A stretch of 64,000 bases of DNA from JAVVHH01 sp965276815 (GTDB lineage Bacteria; Pseudomonadota; Alphaproteobacteria; Acetobacterales; Acetobacteraceae), in NCBI GenBank assembly GCA_965276815.1, contig CBDIBE010000009.1:496001-560000 (forward strand), in the 5' to 3' direction. Of this stretch, positions 33,446 through 42,954 are shown piece after piece; positions within the stretch are counted from its first letter, which is position 1; each line of letters starts with the position of its first letter. A program made the translations under genes and the position numbers. The notes below the pieces were generated by a model that did not search any database, was not told the origin of the DNA, and was given only the letters and a program-made list of their open reading frames with translations.

Positions 33446-35775
33446 AGGATCACGCCCTCCGCGATCAGCCGGTCATATTCCGCGTCCGGCAGCTTGAGTA
33501 TGCCTTTCAAGACCTGCTCATTGTGCTCGCCGAGCTTGGGACCGCGCCCTCCAGCGTCCGCCGTGAAACCCGAGAACGCCCAAGGCGCCCGGAACAGCTT
33601 TTCCTCGCCAAGGAATGGCAGCTCCACAGGATGCATCATTCCGCGCGCCGCAAGCTGAGGGTCCGCCCACATCTCTTCGATATCTTGGACGGGAGAGGAG
33701 GCGATGCCGGCCGCGCGCAGCCGGGTCACCAGCCCGTCGCGGTCCTGCGTCGCCGTCCAGGCCGCCACGGCCGCGTCCAACTCCTCCCGATGGGCGCACC
33801 GCCCGTCCGCGGTCGCGTACCGCTCGTCCCGCACCCACGCCTCATCCGGCGCCAGCGCGGCCAGCGCCTCCCACTGCCGATCGTCGGCGATGGCCAAGGT
33901 CAACCATGTATCGACGCCGGAAGCGGGATAGATGCCGTGCGGCGCCATCGTTGGGTGCGCGTTGCCTTGCGGCGCCGGCTGTGCGCCCTCGGCCTGCGCC
34001 TGAAGCAGATACGGCGCGAGGGTCGCGATCAGCGCCTCGGTCTGCGACAGGTCGATATAGCAGCCCGTGCCGGTTACCTCGCGCCGGGCCAGGGCGGCGA
34101 ACACGGCAAACAGCCCGTGCGCGGCCGAATTCGGATCCCCGATCGCGAAATTCAGCGCGCCGACCGGTGACTCCCCCTTGTAGCCGACCAGCGCCTCCAG
34201 CCCGGCGAAGCTCGACATGGCCGGCGCATAGGTCCGCATATCCGACAGCGGGCCGAACTGCCCGGCGCCCGACATGGCCACCATGATCAACCGCGGATTG
34301 ATGGCCCGCAGCACCTCGTAGCCCAGGCCGGTGCGCTCCATCGTGCCGGCCGACATGTTCTCCAGCACGATGTCGCTGCTCGCCGCCAGCTGGCGCAGCA
34401 GGTCGATCCCGGCTGGCTCCTTCATGTTGAGCGTGATGCCGAGCTTGCCCTTGTTGATCTGATGGAACATCGGCGACATATCGGTCGTCGAGCCTTCGAT
34501 TTTCTCGCCGTTGCGGAACACGGTGCCGGAAAGCCGCGCGGTGTCTAGCCGCTTCGAGTGCTCGACCTTGATGACCTCGGCGCCGAATTGGGCGAGGATG
34601 CTGCCGGTCTGCGGCGCCGACCAAACCCAGCCCAGGTCAAGCACGCGCAAGCCGGCAAGCCGGCCGCCCGGGCTTGGCGCCCTTGGCTTCCCGCCGGCTT
34701 GCGCCAACATGGTCGGCGCCAGGTCCGGCGTGTCCGGCGCTCGCACCTGCGTCACCTTGAACGGCAGTCCCGGCCCCATCAGCGTCCGCCCGTCTCCGGC
34801 GAAGGATCGCAGGAAGCCGCGCGCCGCGAGCTGCGGCGTGGCCAAGACCTCGGCGAAGCTGCGCAGCGGCGCGATCGTGAGCTGGAACCGGTTGGCCAGC
34901 TCCTCGATTTCCGCCTTCGTGTGCCGCTTGAGCCAGGGGAGGATCAGCGCGTCCACCTCCTCAGGATATTGCTGCCCCATCGCGCGCAGCTTCTGGTAGC
35001 GCGGCTCCTTCGCCCATTCCGGCGAGCCCATCGCCGCCACGAACCGCTCCCAATCCTGGCGCGTGCGCCCCGACAGGCATACATCGCCATCGGCGCATGG
35101 GAGGATGACGAACGGATAGGCGCCGCCGGAATCGGATGCCCGCCGTCCGGCCCGCTGCCAGTGCATGTTGTGGTGGATGTAGAAGCGGCAGTTCACCCCC
35201 ACGTAGGCCGCCAGGATGTCCGCCAGCGCCACGTCAACCACGCCCGCGCCGGCCCGCGCGCCGCCGACGAAGCGCGCCATCAGGCTGGCGGCAGCGAGGT
35301 GCGCGCCGGCTTGGCAATCGAGCACGCCAGGCGGGATCGACAACGGCGCTCGCCCGGCTTCGCCCAGCACCCATGCCGTGCTGCTGACCGCCTGCGCGTC
35401 CAGCGGGACGGCGGGAGCGTCCGCGAGTGGTCCGGTGAGGCCGAAGACGGACGCCGCGCCGAACACCGTGTCCGGGAACCCGGCCGACAACTCGGCCAGC
35501 GACCGGCCGCACGCTGTCTGCAGCCCGCGTACATCATCGGTGATGACGAGCTCGACCCGACCCCAGACCTGAGCGTCCAACTCGGCAACAGGCTTGGCAT
35601 CGTTGAAGTAGCGGCGCGCCAGCGACAGCGCGTCCTGCCCCGCTTCAGCTGGCCCAAGTTCGATCCGCTGCACCTGGGCGCCGGCCTGCTGCAGCAGCCA
35701 ACCGCAATAGGCGCCGGCGATGCCGGTGCTTGCCTCCAATACAAGCAGCTTCGGTGAGGGTTCGCTACTCGGCAT
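33442..35775 (-). CDS. CaiB/BaiF (class III) CoA-transferase, tandem fusion, 777 aa
   Basis: Two CoA-transferase family III units in one chain. Residues 1 to about 370 form a divergent first unit (LEASTGIAGAYCGWLLQQAGAQVQRIEL; PPGVLDCQAGAHLAAAS with the probable catalytic Asp). From about 375 a typical unit starts (LAGLRVLDLGWVWSAPQTGSILAQFGAEVIKVEH) with ALNFAIGDPNSAAHG carrying Asp. Normal enzymes are about 400 residues and dimerise as interlocked rings, so the fusion may form an internal dimer. It transfers CoA between carboxylic acids. It starts directly after the stop of the decayed TctA gene. Confidence 0.92.
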   Translation of the reverse strand: MPSSEPSPKLLVLEASTGIAGAYCGWLLQQAGAQVQRIELGPAEAGQDALSLARRYFNDAKPVAELDAQVWGRVELVITDDVRGLQTACGRSLAELSAGFPDTVFGAASVFGLTGPLADAPAVPLDAQAVSSTAWVLGEAGRAPLSIPPGVLDCQAGAHLAAASLMARFVGGARAGAGVVDVALADILAAYVGVNCRFYIHHNMHWQRAGRRASDSGGAYPFVILPCADGDVCLSGRTRQDWERFVAAMGSPEWAKEPRYQKLRAMGQQYPEEVDALILPWLKRHTKAEIEELANRFQLTIAPLRSFAEVLATPQLAARGFLRSFAGDGRTLMGPGLPFKVTQVRAPDTPDLAPTMLAQAGGKPRAPSPGGRLAGLRVLDLGWVWSAPQTGSILAQFGAEVIKVEHSKRLDTARLSGTVFRNGEKIEGSTTDMSPMFHQINKGKLGITLNMKEPAGIDLLRQLAASSDIVLENMSAGTMERTGLGYEVLRAINPRLIMVAMSGAGQFGPLSDMRTYAPAMSSFAGLEALVGYKGESPVGALNFAIGDPNSAAHGLFAVFAALARREVTGTGCYIDLSQTEALIATLAPYLLQAQAEGAQPAPQGNAHPTMAPHGIYPASGVDTWLTLAIADDRQWEALAALAPDEAWVRDERYATADGRCAHREELDAAVAAWTATQDRDGLVTRLRAAGIASSPVQDIEEMWADPQLAARGMMHPVELPFLGEEKLFRAPWAFSGFTADAGGRGPKLGEHNEQVLKGILKLPDAEYDRLIAEGVIL

Positions 35776-37034
35776 TCAGGGCTCCTCGACAAGGGCGGCC
35801 GGGCCGGTCTCGACCAGATCCGCGAACTTGCGCCGGCGACTCGCAACGTAGTGGCCGTAAACCTGCAACCCCACGATCAGCAGCCCGGCGGCCAGCTAGC
35901 ACGGCGCTGATCGGCTGGGTGACGAAGACGCTGAAATCGCCGCGGGACAGCTTGAGCGCACGGCGGAAGTTCTCCTCGAGCCGCGGCCCGAGCACGAAGC
36001 CGAGCAGGCGCGGGATGGAAGCCGAGCCGCAGCAGCACGTAGCCGACCACGCCGATCGCCAAGGTCTGCACCACGCCGAACAAATCGTTGTTCGTGCTGT
36101 AGACGCCGACGCAGATGAAGAAGAGGGCGCAAGGGTAGAGATACTTGAACGGGATCGCCAACAGTCGGACCCAGAGGCCGATCAGCGGCACGTTCAAAAC
36201 GACCAGCAAGATGTTGCCGATCCAAAAGGAGGCGATCAGGCCCCAAAAAATGTCGGGATGCTCCGACATCAGTTGCGGCCCAGGCTGGATCCCCTGGATC
36301 ACCAAGGCGCCCAGCATCAGGGCCATGACGGCGTCACCGGGGATGCCCAGGCTCATGGTCAGGATGAAGTCGCCCTGGACGGCCGAATGGGTTGCCGCTT
36401 CCGGGGCAGCGACGCCGGCGATGGCGCCGCGTCCGAAGCGCTGCGGCGTGCGTGACAGCTTTTTTTCCGCGGCATAGGACACGAAGGAGGCGATGGTGGG
36501 CCCAGTTCCGGGGATTAGCGAGCACAGGCTGCCCAGGATGGTGCCGCGCAGAATGGGCAGGACGCTCTGCCGAAGCTCCTCCCGGCTCGGGCGCATGTCA
36601 CGCAGCCGCACGCGCGCCCGCGATGTATCGACCGGGGCGATGCGGTTGACGCTGCGCAGGAACTCCGCGATCCCGAACAGGCCGAGCGCCAGCGCCACCA
36701 AGTCCACCCCGCTGTCAAGCTTCGGGTAGCCGAAGGTGAACCGCGCCGTCCCGCTCTCGACGTCCGTTCCCACCGTGCCGAGCGCGAGGCCCAGCGTGGT
36801 CATGGCGACCCCCTTCAGCGCCGAGCCGCGCGCGAGCGTCGAGCCTGCCACCAGTCCGACCAGCATCAGCGAACAGATCTCGGCCGGCCCGAACTCCGAC
36901 GCCAGCTCGACCAGCAGCCGCGCGAACAAGATCATCATCATGATGCCGAAGGCCGCGCCGACGAAGGCGGCGATGATGGTAATACCCAGTGCCGCGCCGC
37001 CGCGTCCCGCGCGCGCCATGCCGTCGAGCCGTCC
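35776..37034 (-). pseudogene. TctA-like tripartite tricarboxylate transporter permease, decayed
   Basis: The readable part MARAGRGGAALGITIIAAFVG...FGPAEICSLMLVGLV through SLIPGTGPTIASFVSYAAEKK is a TctA large membrane subunit with many hydrophobic segments. Its first 100 or so residues are missing. Near 36015 the frame shifts into LGPRLEENFRRALKLSRGDFSVFVTQPISAVLA, and near 35893 it shifts again into LLIVGLQVYGHYVASRRRKFADL, ending at a TGA beside the CoA-transferase ATG. With two frameshifts and no N-terminus it cannot work. Confidence 0.85.
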
Positions 37035-37054
37035 ATTCCGCGCCCTGCCCCGGC

Positions 37055-37123
37055 CTATTCCGCTTGGGGCGACGCGGGTCGCGGGAGGCCGATCGCCAGT
37101 ATCGTGGCCAGGGCCTTCTTCAT
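37055..37123 (-). pseudogene. Signal-peptide remnant, probably of a TctC/Bug receptor gene
   Basis: After GGAGGAAACGC an ATG opens a 22-codon frame, MKKALATILAIGLPRPASPQAE, then a stop. It looks like a Sec signal peptide cut off shortly after the cleavage region, and it directly precedes the headless TctA gene. TctC-type receptor genes normally precede tctB-tctA, so a deletion joining the start of tctC to the middle of tctA explains both remnants. Confidence 0.5.
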
Positions 37124-37145
37124 GCGTTTCCTCCGTTATTGCTTT

Positions 37146-38372
37146 TCAGGCTGCTGCTTCGTGCAAACTCCGATCTGGCCCCAACGCGGCCCCGCTGCCC
37201 AGTAGTTCCGCCACCTCGGCGTCGCTAAAGCCTGCTTCCGCCAGCACCTCCACCGTATGCTCGCCCAAGGACGGCGCGGGACGCGCCCACGGCACGGCAT
37301 GGCCGTCCACCATCCAGGGCAGGCGCACCAACGGGACCCCGTCGAGCTCGGCAAAGGTGCCGCGCTCTGCAGCTATGTCGCTGCGAACCGATTCTTCCAG
37401 GCCGCCGACCCGCGTGACCGGCACGCCCGCCGCGCGGAACCGCGCCACCCAATCGTCGAGATCACGCCCGGCCAGCAGTGCCGTCAACGCGACGTCCAGC
37501 TCCGCGTTGTTCTGGCTGCGCTCGGCCACGCTGGCAAAGCGCGGATCATCCAACATATGCGGCGCGCCCAGCACGTCCACGACCCGCTCCCACAGACGCT
37601 GGTTGGGGGCAGCCAGCATCAGCTCCCCGTCCCGCGCGGAATAGACCTGATAGGGTGCGGCGATCGGGTTGCCTGATCCGGCGCGCTTCGGGCGGCGGCC
37701 AGTCATCAGCGCAGTCGTGGCCTGATACGGAACCAGACTGAACGCGGTGTCCACCAGCGCCGTCTCCATCGCCTGCACGTGCTGGCCCCGGTGCCGGCCC
37801 AGCAAAGCCGCAAGAATACCCATCGCAATCCATTGCCCGGTGCCAAGGTCGATGACGGACGGCGCGCAGCGGGCCGGCGGCGTGCCGTCATGGCCCGTCA
37901 TCCGCATGATGCCGCTGAACGCCTGCACCAGCGGATCGTAGCCCGGCAGCGCCTGCCCGGCAGGGCCCGCGCCGAAGGCGTTCAGGGCGTAATACAGGAT
38001 GCCGGGGTTCGCCGCCCGGACGGCAGCCTCGCCGATGCCGATCCGATCGGCAACGCCAGGCCGCATGCTCTGCAGCAGCACATCGGCACGGGCGGCGAGC
38101 CGCCGGGCCGTGGTCCGCCCTCCCTCCTGCCCAAGGTCGATCGCCACCCCACGCTTGCCTGCATTCATATGCCGATGGACGATGCTGGCGCCATTCTCGT
38201 GCGGCGGCCAGTGCCGTGCATCATCGCCCGAGGGCGCCTCGACCTTGACCACATCGGCGCCAAGCTGCGCCAGGATCATGGTGGCGTATGGGCCCGCCAT
38301 GTTGACCGAAAAATCCAGCACCCGCATGCCCTCCAGCGGACGGAAGCTGGCGCCCCCTGCCTCACCCGTCAC
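37146..38372 (-). CDS. CaiB/BaiF (class III) CoA-transferase, 408 aa
   Basis: Single-unit CoA-transferase. It starts LEGMRVLDFSVNMAGPYATMILAQLGADVVKVEAP, has MRPGVADRIGIG and YALNAFGAGP, and the catalytic Asp in APSVIDLGTGQ near residue 172. The gene overlaps the acyl-CoA dehydrogenase stop by 4 bases, so CoA loading and dehydrogenation are translated together. A second CoA-transferase follows after the TctA/TctC remnants, suggesting that the original operon was transport plus CoA activation of a di- or tricarboxylic acid (inference). Confidence 0.93.
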   Translation of the reverse strand: MTGEAGGASFRPLEGMRVLDFSVNMAGPYATMILAQLGADVVKVEAPSGDDARHWPPHENGASIVHRHMNAGKRGVAIDLGQEGGRTTARRLAARADVLLQSMRPGVADRIGIGEAAVRAANPGILYYALNAFGAGPAGQALPGYDPLVQAFSGIMRMTGHDGTPPARCAPSVIDLGTGQWIAMGILAALLGRHRGQHVQAMETALVDTAFSLVPYQATTALMTGRRPKRAGSGNPIAAPYQVYSARDGELMLAAPNQRLWERVVDVLGAPHMLDDPRFASVAERSQNNAELDVALTALLAGRDLDDWVARFRAAGVPVTRVGGLEESVRSDIAAERGTFAELDGVPLVRLPWMVDGHAVPWARPAPSLGEHTVEVLAEAGFSDAEVAELLGSGAALGPDRSLHEAAA

Positions 38373-39637
38373 GGCGTCACCATGGTGAGCGGCGCGGTCT
38401 GGGCCGGACGGCCCGGCACCGGGGTTGACGAAAGGTCCCGATGCTTGCGCAGCTCGAGCCGGGCGATCTGGTTGCGGTGCACCTCGTCCGGTCCGTCGGC
38501 GAGCCGCAGCAGGCGGGCGGTCGCGTAGGCCATCGCGAGCCCATCGTCGTTGCTAGTGCCGCCGCCGCCGAAAAGCTGGATCGCCCAGTCGGTCACCTTG
38601 CAGGCCATGTTCGGCACCGCGACCTTGATCATCGCGATCTCGGCGCGGGCAACCTTGTTGCCCACCGTGTCCATCATGTAGGCGGCCTTGAGCGTCAGCA
38701 GGCGCGACTGCTCGATCAAGATACGCGCCTCCGCAATGCGTTCCTGCGTCACCGTCTGCTCGGACAGCACGCTTCCGAACGCGATGCGCGACTGCGCCCG
38801 CCGGCACATTTTTTCCAGTGTGCGTTCGGCAAGGCCGATCAGGCGCATGCAATGATGGATGCGCCCGGGCCCGAGCCGGCCCTGCGCGATCTCGAACCCG
38901 CGGCCTTCGCCGAGCAGGATGTTCGCCACGGGCACGCGCACATTGGTAAAATCCACTTCCGAGGCGCGGTCCGGCACACCGAGGAATCCGAAGATCGGCA
39001 AGGCCCGCAGCACCGTCACCCCCTTCGTGTCCTTCGGCACCAGCACCATCGATTGCTGCCTATGCCGGTCGGGGTTGTCCGGGTCGGTCTTGCCCATGAA
39101 GATGATGATCTTGCAGCGCGGGTCGGTGGCGCCCGTCGTATACCATTTCCGGCCGTTGATGACGTACTCGTCGCCGTCCCGCACGATCGAGCTTTCGATG
39201 TTGGTCGCGTCGCTCGAGGCGACGGCCGGCTCGGTCATTGCGAAGGACGACCGGATCTGCCCGTCCAGCAGCGGATCCAGCCACTGCGCCCGCTGCGCCG
39301 GCGTGCCGTACCGCGCCAGCACCTCCATGTTGCCCACATCCGGCGCGGAGCAGTTGAAGATCTCCGGTGCCAGGTGGGACCGGCCCATCACCTCGCAAAG
39401 CGGCGCGTATTCGAGGTTGGAGAGGCCGGGCCCATGCTCCGGATCCGGCATGAACAGGTTCCACAGCCCGGCGGCCTTCGCCCGTGGCTTGAGCTCCTCG
39501 ACCACCGGCTGCACGCCCCAAGCGCCCTGCTCATCCGACTCGCGGAAGAAGCGCGCCTCATTCGGGTAGATGTGCTCGTCCATGAAGGCTTCGAGCCGCG
39601 CCTTGTAGTCGCGTGCCTTGGGCGACAGTTCGAGCAT
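38369..39637 (-). CDS. Acyl-CoA dehydrogenase, ACAD10/11-like, 422 aa
   Basis: FAD enzyme that introduces a 2,3 double bond into acyl-CoA. Visible: FAMTEPAVASSDATNIES (FAD/substrate loop), YVINGRKWYTTGATDP, and C-terminal QLFGGGGTSNDDGLAMAYATARLLRLADGPDEVHRNQIARLEL. Asp in ADGPDEVH stands where classic enzymes have EGTxE, a pattern of the ACAD10/ACAD11 group. That group acts with an APH-type kinase on 4-hydroxyacyl-CoA; such a kinase is encoded at 42941-44035. First gene of the minus-strand cluster, with a promoter candidate just upstream. Confidence 0.93.
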   Translation of the reverse strand: MLELSPKARDYKARLEAFMDEHIYPNEARFFRESDEQGAWGVQPVVEELKPRAKAAGLWNLFMPDPEHGPGLSNLEYAPLCEVMGRSHLAPEIFNCSAPDVGNMEVLARYGTPAQRAQWLDPLLDGQIRSSFAMTEPAVASSDATNIESSIVRDGDEYVINGRKWYTTGATDPRCKIIIFMGKTDPDNPDRHRQQSMVLVPKDTKGVTVLRALPIFGFLGVPDRASEVDFTNVRVPVANILLGEGRGFEIAQGRLGPGRIHHCMRLIGLAERTLEKMCRRAQSRIAFGSVLSEQTVTQERIAEARILIEQSRLLTLKAAYMMDTVGNKVARAEIAMIKVAVPNMACKVTDWAIQLFGGGGTSNDDGLAMAYATARLLRLADGPDEVHRNQIARLELRKHRDLSSTPVPGRPAQTAPLTMVTP

Positions 39638-39652
39638 TGTGGACGCCCCCGA

Positions 39653-39696
39653 TTGTATGACAAGATCATCCTACGGCCCTCGCTTTGAGGGGTCAA
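39653..39696 (-). promoter_or_regulatory. Candidate promoter and TTGTnnnACAA palindrome of the dehydrogenase operon
   Basis: Minus strand: TTGACC (39696-39691), 17 bases, TAGGAT (39673-39668). The palindrome TTGTATGACAA (39653-39663) sits at the expected transcription start, 16 bases before the dehydrogenase ATG, a position where a bound repressor would block initiation. The region also serves the divergent SDR gene. Confidence 0.5.
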
Positions 39697-39717
39697 GCAA
39701 TGAGGAGGAGGGTCCTT

Positions 39718-40494
39718 GTGTCCAGGCTGTTCGACCTGACCGGCAAGGTTGCCGTGGTCACCGGGTCGTCGCGTGGCATCGGCCGGGCGGTGGCGGAACG
39801 CATGGCCGAGGCGGGCGCGAGGGTCGTCGTCTCCTCCCGCAAGCAGCCAGCCTGCGAGACGGTGGCCGCTGCGATCAACGTGGCGCAGGGCGAGAACCGC
39901 GCGATCGCCGTGGCCGCCAGCATCTCGGTCAAGGAGGAACTCGCTGATTTGGTCGGAACCGTGCTGGAGCGATGGGGGCGGATCGACATCTTGGTCTGCA
40001 ACGCCGCCTCCAACCCGTATTACGGGCCGATGGCGGGCATCAGCGACGAGCAGTTCCGCAAGGTGCTGGACAATAACGTCCTCGCCAACCACTGGCTGGT
40101 GCAGCTCGTGCAGCCCGGCATGATCGCCCGCCGCGACGGCAGCATCCTCATCGTCTCCTCGGTCGGGGGCTTGCGCGGCTCGCCCACCATCGGCGCCTAC
40201 AACCTCTCCAAGGCCGCCGACATGCAGCTCGCGCGCAACCTGGCGGTCGAGCTCGGCCCGCACAACATCCGGGTCAACTGCATCGCCCCCGGGCTGATCA
40301 AGACCGACTTCGCCCGCGCGCTATGGGACGACCCGGCCACGCTGAAAGCCTACACCGACGTGACCCCGCTCGGCCGGATCGGGGCGCCGGACGAGATCGC
40401 GGGAACCGCGATCTACCTGGCCTCCGCTGCGGGCTCCTTCACCACCGGCCAGACTTTCGTCGTGGACGGCGGCTATACGGTACATGGCCCATGA
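39718..40494 (+). CDS. Short-chain dehydrogenase/reductase, 258 aa
   Basis: Classical SDR, NAD(P)-dependent alcohol/ketone oxidoreductase. Cofactor motif TGSSRGIGRA (about 14-23), NAAS in VCNAASNP, catalytic Ser in IVSSVGG, Tyr and Lys in YNLSK (about 157-161). The GTG start at 39718 has GAGGAGGAG upstream; an ATG 18 bases earlier would place that site inside the gene. Overlaps the acyl-CoA synthetase by 4 bases. In a 4-hydroxyacid module this position corresponds to the keto/hydroxyacyl reductase (LvaD-like), an inference from context. Confidence 0.92.
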   Translation: MSRLFDLTGKVAVVTGSSRGIGRAVAERMAEAGARVVVSSRKQPACETVAAAINVAQGENRAIAVAASISVKEELADLVGTVLERWGRIDILVCNAASNPYYGPMAGISDEQFRKVLDNNVLANHWLVQLVQPGMIARRDGSILIVSSVGGLRGSPTIGAYNLSKAADMQLARNLAVELGPHNIRVNCIAPGLIKTDFARALWDDPATLKAYTDVTPLGRIGAPDEIAGTAIYLASAAGSFTTGQTFVVDGGYTVHGP

Positions 40495-42110
40495 GCGCCG
40501 GCGAATGGGACTTCGCCTCGGTATGGGAGACGGTGGCGGACACCGTGCCCGACCGCATCGCCCTGCAGCACGGTAAACAAGGCCGCACCTGGCAGGCATT
40601 CGACCGCCGCGCGGACGGGATCGCCGCGGCGCTGCTGCAAGCCGGGCTGCAGCACCAGGACAAGGTGGCGCTCTACCTGCACAACGGTCCGGAATACCTC
40701 GAAGCCACGTTCGCCGCGCTGAAGGCGGGTCTGGTTCCGGTCAACACCAACTACCGCTACGTCGACGAGGAATTGCTATATCTCTGGACCAACGCGGACG
40801 CCGCCGCCGTGGTGTTCCACGGCCGCTTCACCGAGCGTGCGGGCGAGATCCGGTCGCGCTGCCCAACCGTGCGCCTCTGGCTGCACGCCGATGACGGAAC
40901 GACTCCGTGCCCCGGCTGGGCCGCGCCGTTCGAGGACGCCGCGCGTTCGGCGACCGGGCGCGTCTCCGGCAACCGGTCCGGCGACGGGCTGATCCTGATC
41001 TACACCGGCGGCACAACCGGAATGCCGCGGGGCGTGATGTGGCGTCAGCACGACCTGTTCCTCGCCTCCAACACCACGGCCGACCCGCCCCGCGCCGATC
41101 TCGGCCACGTGCGCACACGTCTCGGCACTGCTACTCCGCCGGTCGGACTGCCCGCCCCGCCGCTGATGCACGGCACCAGCTTCGTGTTCGCCGCCACCAT
41201 CCTCAACCGCGGCGGCACGGTGATTACGCTGACTTCGCCCGGCTTCGAGGTGACCGAGTTGCTCGACACCATCATGGAGCAGCGCGTCACCGACTTGTGC
41301 ATCGTCGGCGATGCGTTCTGCCGCCCGATCGTCGACGCGCTGGACCGCGAACCGCAACGCTGGGACCTCTCGAGCCTGCGCTTCGTCTCTTCGTCCGGCA
41401 TGATGTGCAGTGCGGCGACCAAGGCGCGTCTGCTGGCCCACGTGCCGGGCGTGCTCATGATCGACTTCCTCAACTCGAGCGAGGCGAGCGGCTTAGGCCG
41501 GTCCATGACCTCAGCCCGCAAATCCGAGAAGGGCGCCCGTTTCCGACTGGGGGAAAACGCCTTCGTGCTGGCCGAAGACGGCACCCGCCTGCCGCCGGGC
41601 AGCGCCACGCCGGGCCGGTTGGCCGTCGCCGGCCACATCCCGCTGGGCTACTACAAGGATCCCGCCAAATCCGCAGCGACCTTCACGGTCATCGACGGCG
41701 TGCGCTGCGCCGTGCCCGGCGATTACGCCATGGTGGAGCCGGACGGCAGCATCACCCTGCTCGGCCGCGGCTCCGTCAGCATCAACACCGGGGGCGAGAA
41801 AGTCTTCCCCGAGGAGGTCGAGGAGGCGATCAAGCTCTTTCCCGGCGTGCGCGACGCCGTGGTCGTCGGGATACCGAACGAACGCTTCGGCCAGTCGGTC
41901 GCGGCAGCGGTCGAACTCGCCGAGGATGCGGGACCGATTGACCGCGCCGCGCTGTCGGAGCACCTACGCGGCCAACTTGCCGGCTACAAACTGCCGCGGG
42001 TGGTCATGCCGGTCGCCTCGATCGGCCGCGCGGCGAACGGCAAGGCCGACTATCCCGCGACCGCGCGCCGCATCCTCGAGTGGCTGGCGAGCCAGCCGGC
42101 AAAGGAGTGA
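40491..42110 (+). CDS. AMP-forming acyl-CoA synthetase (FadD3/FadD-like), 539 aa
   Basis: Class I adenylate-forming ligase. P-loop LILIYTGGTTGMPRGV (about 166-181), GDYAMVEPDGSITLLGR, SINTGGEKVFPEEVEEAI and the catalytic lysine in ANGKADYP near the end. The usual YGxTE motif reads DFLNSSEAS, as in several FadD3/AcsA-like ligases of ring or side-chain acids. The ATG overlaps the SDR stop (ATGA). A longer frame upstream is just the SDR coding region read in another phase. Followed by the enoyl-CoA hydratase 4 bases later. Confidence 0.93.
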   Translation: MSAGEWDFASVWETVADTVPDRIALQHGKQGRTWQAFDRRADGIAAALLQAGLQHQDKVALYLHNGPEYLEATFAALKAGLVPVNTNYRYVDEELLYLWTNADAAAVVFHGRFTERAGEIRSRCPTVRLWLHADDGTTPCPGWAAPFEDAARSATGRVSGNRSGDGLILIYTGGTTGMPRGVMWRQHDLFLASNTTADPPRADLGHVRTRLGTATPPVGLPAPPLMHGTSFVFAATILNRGGTVITLTSPGFEVTELLDTIMEQRVTDLCIVGDAFCRPIVDALDREPQRWDLSSLRFVSSSGMMCSAATKARLLAHVPGVLMIDFLNSSEASGLGRSMTSARKSEKGARFRLGENAFVLAEDGTRLPPGSATPGRLAVAGHIPLGYYKDPAKSAATFTVIDGVRCAVPGDYAMVEPDGSITLLGRGSVSINTGGEKVFPEEVEEAIKLFPGVRDAVVVGIPNERFGQSVAAAVELAEDAGPIDRAALSEHLRGQLAGYKLPRVVMPVASIGRAANGKADYPATARRILEWLASQPAKE

Positions 42111-42114
42111 AGCC

Positions 42115-42954
42115 GTGTCCGACGCCCCGACCCCGCCTGTGCTCTACGACCCGCCTGTGCTCTACGAAAAGCGTGAGGGCGTCGCCCTCGTCACGCTGAA
42201 CCGCCCGGACAAGCGCAACGCGTTCTCCCCTGAGATGCTCGTGCGCCTGTGCGGCATCTGGGCCGAAGTGGCGGCTGATTCGGACGTGCGCGTGGTGCTG
42301 CTGACCGGTGCGGGGAGCCAGGCGTTTTCGTCCGGCGGCGACCTCGGCACCACCATCCCGCTGATGATGCGCACGCGCACACCGGTCGGCGAGTGGGAGG
42401 AGCGGTTCTCCGCCGACCGGAGACAGCTCTATCGCGCGATCCTGCGCAACGCCGACTTCTTCAAGCCGGTCGTCGCCGCCATCAACGGCCATGCTTTGGC
42501 GGGTGGTGCCGAGATGATCCTGAGCACCGACATCAGGGTGATGTCGAGCGAGGCCACGATCGGGATCACTGAGGTGCGCCGTGGCCTGATCGCCGGCGGC
42601 GGTTCCCTGGTGCGATTGGCCCGGCAGGTGCCCTGGGCGCACGCCATGGAACTGGCATTGACCGGCGAGCCGATCACCGCCGAACGGGCGCTTGCCGCCG
42701 GCCTCGTGAACCGGGTCGTGCCGCCCGGCGACGTCCTTCCCGTCGCCGAAGGTCTTGCCCGGCGCATCGCCCTCGGCGCCCCGGTCGCGCTGGCCAAGAC
42801 CAAGGAAGCCATCGTGCGCTCCAACGGCCGGCCGCTCGAGGAAGCGTTCGAGATCGAGTCGGCTTGTACGCGGGAGAACGCGAGGACCGCGGACGCGAAG
42901 GAGGGGCCCCGCGCCTTCATGGAAAAGCGCAAGCCCGTCTTCACCGGACAGTAA
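42115..42954 (+). CDS. Enoyl-CoA hydratase, 279 aa
   Basis: Crotonase with both hydratase glutamates in place: ALAGGAEMILSTD and GITEVRRGLIAGGG. The oxyanion segment AFSSGGDLG is normal and the tail is FMEKRKPVFTGQ. The GTG at 42115 has AAAGGAG 7 bases upstream and lies 4 bases after the ligase stop. The N-terminus contains a perfect 18-base tandem duplication. An extended loop (TTIPLMMRTRTPVGEWEER) follows the oxyanion segment. Hydrates the enoyl-CoA made by the dehydrogenase of this cluster. Confidence 0.93.
   Translation: MSDAPTPPVLYDPPVLYEKREGVALVTLNRPDKRNAFSPEMLVRLCGIWAEVAADSDVRVVLLTGAGSQAFSSGGDLGTTIPLMMRTRTPVGEWEERFSADRRQLYRAILRNADFFKPVVAAINGHALAGGAEMILSTDIRVMSSEATIGITEVRRGLIAGGGSLVRLARQVPWAHAMELALTGEPITAERALAAGLVNRVVPPGDVLPVAEGLARRIALGAPVALAKTKEAIVRSNGRPLEEAFEIESACTRENARTADAKEGPRAFMEKRKPVFTGQ
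42132..42167 (+). repeat. 18-base perfect tandem duplication inside a coding region
   Basis: The unit CCCGCCTGTGCTCTACGA occurs twice without a gap (42132-42149 and 42150-42167), giving PPVLYDPPVLYEK in the hydratase. It preserves the frame and lies ahead of the conserved fold, so it is probably harmless and recent. Confidence 0.9.
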
